From: JADFUS01 sp964600025
Lineage (GTDB): Bacteria; Bacteroidota; Bacteroidia; Bacteroidales; Rikenellaceae
Reading direction: 5' to 3'
Assembly (NCBI GenBank): GCA_964600025.1
Contig: CAZRHJ010000039.1
Coordinates: forward strand, 1 to 18,337
Length of the DNA stretch: 18,337 nucleotides
A program made the translations under genes and the position numbers. Shown here piece by piece: positions 15,942 through 18,337 of this stretch; positions within the stretch are counted from its first letter, which is position 1, and every line of letters starts with the position of its first letter. Below the pieces are notes generated by a model. It saw only the letters and a program-made list of their open reading frames with translations, ran no database searches and had not been told where the DNA came from.

Positions 15942-16720
15942 TATTTTACTTTAAAATACAATTCTTTATTCCAACTACAAGCCTTTATCAATACCTCTGG
16001 AAGTGTTCCACTCCAAGGTTTTCCACAAGGAGCTATCTCTTTGATATAATCATCCATTGCTTTCTTCTTCACGTCATGCACATCACGATTCATGTTCAGC
16101 ACACGACAACGCTTCCAATCATAAAAGCCTCTAACATAATACCAGCTCCACACTAGATATTCGTACACTGCTATCTGTTTGTTTTCTCTGATAAACGAAT
16201 CAATCAAACTTTTAACAACAACATGATCATTCCAACCTTCGTTTTGATGAGGAATAAATATTTGTCGAGGTTTTATGTTATTCAATAGTTTGTATAGTTG
16301 AACATAATTTTGCACGTCATCAACAGATACTTGTCCATCTTTAAATGATAGTTTATGTATATTCTCTTGAGGCAATCCTATGGTCTGCGCAGCCTTATAA
16401 GTTAATTTTTTTCTATTTAATGATATATCTTTTTTTTCACAACAACCGCTATGCGATGCTTCTCCATTTGTCAGAATAATCAAATCTACACGAACATTTT
16501 TCTTCAGAGCATACTGAATCAATCCCCCACACCCAAGTATCTCATCATCAGGATGTGGTGCAATAATCAAGAGATCATCCAAAACTATATTTTTTTCATT
16601 TATCATTGACAACACATGCATAAAGCAAACATGCATTCTTCGATAAATATTTTTCATATACTTCAACATATTCCATTTTTTTGAAGAACAGAAATCTTTA
16701 TTTCTCCGATATTTTATCAT
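15941..16720 (-). CDS. PIG-L/LmbE-type de-N-acetylase
   Basis: Zinc-dependent deacetylase family that removes N-acetyl from GlcNAc-type groups, free or lipid-linked. The core starts near residue 48 with DLLIIAPHPDDEILGCGG; His56, Asp58-Asp59 and Glu60 form the HPDDE metal and catalytic motif, and PHQNEGWNDH at 157-166 supplies the second metal ligand His166. The 259 aa length includes about 45 residues before the core, longer than most relatives. The start at 16720 overlaps the upstream gene by 23 bases, so internal Met18, Met22 or Met39 could be the true start; I cannot decide from the ribosome-site sequence. It is coupled to the CelD-like gene by a TAATG overlap. Confidence 0.88.
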   Translation of the reverse strand: MIKYRRNKDFCSSKKWNMLKYMKNIYRRMHVCFMHVLSMINEKNIVLDDLLIIAPHPDDEILGCGGLIQYALKKNVRVDLIILTNGEASHSGCCEKKDISLNRKKLTYKAAQTIGLPQENIHKLSFKDGQVSVDDVQNYVQLYKLLNNIKPRQIFIPHQNEGWNDHVVVKSLIDSFIRENKQIAVYEYLVWSWYYVRGFYDWKRCRVLNMNRDVHDVKKKAMDDYIKEIAPCGKPWSGTLPEVLIKACSWNKELYFKVK

Positions 16721-17807
16721 TAATACGTTTTAAGTACCTACTAGATTCCCATAATTCTTGATAGCATTTATGCGCATTCTTTGAATACGACTCATACTTC
16801 TCTCCAATTTTTGATATTGCATCCTCAATTTCGCATAAATCATCTACTAAAATGCCACATTCATAGTTTTCAATATAATCCAAAGAAGGTAATCTAGTAG
16901 CAATTACAGGAACACCACACTTAAGATAATTTCCAATTTTACCAGCTGCTAACCCCATATATAATGCTCTATAACCAAGAACATCAACAGAATAAGTTGC
17001 AATGCCAATATAAGCAGATCCAACTAATTCATCTAACATAGAGCTATCCACTGGTTGGGTCGAGAAAAATATATTTTCTGAAGAAGCAACATTTTCCTTC
17101 ATATCCAAATAATACTCATCTTCTGCTGTTTTTAAGCTTGTATGAAACACCAAAACATTGGTAGGATCCCAACCCAAAGCATTTTTAGCTAAATCCTTAC
17201 AACAAAACCAATCTCCTAATCCTCCAGAATGCAATATAATATGTCTATCTCTAGATATATTTAATTTATCATAAAAATAAGTTGATTTATCATATTTTTC
17301 TGGACTAGACGTAGCGTTAGGTAAAAACAACAAACGATCTTGTTGTACACTAAAATTTTTAACTAAAAAATCTCCATGCCATTTATCATGAGTTATAATA
17401 TAATCTGCTGATTGTAAAATATTCATTTCTGAATGATCCTTTAAATTAGGATACTCTAATAAAAAATTTATTTTCCTAATAGATATAAATTTAGATATAT
17501 AATATAACAATCTATTTGAAACTCCATCTCCTCCTATATAATAGTCTGTTTTAGTACATAGTGAATGTTTCATAATTTTAAAAATCAGCTTTACACTTGT
17601 TGGTAATTCAACTTTTCTTGTTCGTCTTTTTACTAGAATTTGCGTTATATTAGATTCTCTAAAATGACTAACCAAGTATTTTTCATCTTTGGTAGTAATA
17701 ATTGTAATATCATGACCTTGTTGAGCCAAATAAGTAATCAAGGATTTTAAACTTGGTATTTTATCCAAAAAAGGAGAATTTAGTAAAAAAGTTATTTTTT
17801 TCATCAT
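16698..17807 (-). CDS. GT-B glycosyltransferase (divergent GT4-like)
   Basis: Likely GT-B glycosyltransferase, 369 aa, without the classic E-x7-E. The N-terminus KKITFLLNSPFLDKIPS and ITIITTKDEKY fit the Rossmann acceptor domain; the donor domain has LPNATSSPEKYD, an IILHSGGLGDW phosphate-loop region at 190-200, and GKIGNYLKCGVPVIATRLPS at 289-308, which matches the C-terminal block of poorly characterised GT4-like proteins that read GK..NYL..G.PVI. The DNA is very AT-rich (one 60-base line is about 12% G+C). It follows the edge acyltransferase by 5 bases and overlaps the deacetylase by up to 23. Acceptor and donor unknown. Confidence 0.82.
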   Translation of the reverse strand: MMKKITFLLNSPFLDKIPSLKSLITYLAQQGHDITIITTKDEKYLVSHFRESNITQILVKRRTRKVELPTSVKLIFKIMKHSLCTKTDYYIGGDGVSNRLLYYISKFISIRKINFLLEYPNLKDHSEMNILQSADYIITHDKWHGDFLVKNFSVQQDRLLFLPNATSSPEKYDKSTYFYDKLNISRDRHIILHSGGLGDWFCCKDLAKNALGWDPTNVLVFHTSLKTAEDEYYLDMKENVASSENIFFSTQPVDSSMLDELVGSAYIGIATYSVDVLGYRALYMGLAAGKIGNYLKCGVPVIATRLPSLDYIENYECGILVDDLCEIEDAISKIGEKYESYSKNAHKCYQELWESSRYLKRINDKISEK

Positions 17808-17812
17808 CTTAT

Positions 17813-18337
17813 TTATCCAATTAAAAATTTACCCACACGAGTTTTTACAGTTATTTTAGTTGCTATGTATGAGATCACAAACGAACTTATAAAAAATCCT
17901 AATGGAAATAAAATCATATAATCTGTCGCCCATCTTTCTAACGAAAATAAACGTTGTGCTGTAGTTGATATCATATATAATTGTAACCAATTATGAAAGA
18001 TGTAAATACCAAAACTATTTTTATCTATTTCATTTATTATTTTATAATCTAATATTTTAGGATATTTACTCAGTAGATGATTTACAAGCCACCATATAGA
18101 TATTAATCCAGTTAATTGAGATACCATATTGGAAACTGAATGCAACCCATATTCATTTACATAAAAAAAGTTATCAAGGACAAAAATTAATAACAATGGT
18201 ATAATTAAATAATACTTAGATATTTTATTAATTATTTTTTCTTTATAAGGAAATAAAACATAGCCCAAATCGAACCAACAAAAATATCCACTAGTAGAAG
18301 ATAATCCAGATATATGAATATCATTAGGTTCGTATAA
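17813..18337 (-). CDS. Acyltransferase-3 family membrane protein, C-terminal part (cut by window edge)
   Basis: The frame is open to the right end, giving the last 174 residues; the true start lies outside. Four or five hydrophobic helices are visible, including IIPLLLIFVLDNFFYV, a long one around GLISIWWLVNHLL, and SFGIYIFHNWLQLYM, which matches the late helix of acyltransferase-3 proteins (S-FGIYIFH). The N-terminal His and Arg catalytic region is not in view, so the assignment rests on the C-terminal pattern. It is probably a second O-acyltransferase of the same polysaccharide. A TTG at 18268 could be taken as a start but nothing suggests that it is one. Confidence 0.75.
   Translation of the reverse strand, partial: LYEPNDIHISGLSSTSGYFCWFDLGYVLFPYKEKIINKISKYYLIIPLLLIFVLDNFFYVNEYGLHSVSNMVSQLTGLISIWWLVNHLLSKYPKILDYKIINEIDKNSFGIYIFHNWLQLYMISTTAQRLFSLERWATDYMILFPLGFFISSFVISYIATKITVKTRVGKFLIG

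Overview
The window is AT-rich chromosomal DNA from a Bacteroidales bacterium, probably a gut Bacteroides, Parabacteroides or Phocaeicola relative. This assignment comes from the Bacteroidetes-style tyrosine recombinase, the GDP-fucose enzymes (very close to what I know of gut Bacteroides Gmd and Fcl), and the overall gene mix. No rRNA, tRNA or CRISPR was seen, so the taxon is inferred.

Layout: a single plus-strand gene at 72-1166 encodes a tyrosine recombinase that lacks the usual N-terminal arm-binding domain. It converges on a long minus-strand operon that fills the rest (1229 to the right edge). The two meet at an imperfect inverted repeat (1174-1227), probably a bidirectional terminator. 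The operon is the distal part of a capsular or exopolysaccharide locus with 17 genes, almost gap-free, with several TAATG/TGATG stop-start overlaps. Its promoter, any UpxY/UpxZ-type regulators, the flippase and the initiating sugar-phosphate transferase are not in the window and are presumed to lie to the right.

In transcription order (right to left): a partial acyltransferase-3 protein cut by the window edge; a GT-B glycosyltransferase; a PIG-L/LmbE-type de-N-acetylase followed by a CelD/FemAB-like acyltransferase; a GT4; a Wzy-type polymerase; a GT2; two GT4s; a hexapeptide-repeat acyltransferase; another GT4; a second acyltransferase-3; a WecG/TagA/CpsF (GT26) transferase; then a GDP-L-fucose cassette (gmd, fcl, manC) and a PHP-type protein-tyrosine phosphatase. 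The likely product is a Wzy-polymerised, multi-sugar, acyl-decorated repeat unit that may contain fucose.

The most notable observation is that gmd is broken. Its natural ATG (5507) overlaps the upstream stop and is followed by a normal Gmd N-terminus, but codon 20, where my recalled family consensus has Glu, is TAG (5448-5450). The remaining 338 codons are intact, so this is a recent amber mutation or a sequence error. Base composition is mosaic: gmd and the 13.8-14.8 kb GT4 sampled near 43% G+C, while other glycosyltransferase genes fall to about 12-22% in sampled 60-base lines. I found no clearly new biological system. The window is best read as a variable capsule locus with one inactivated precursor gene.
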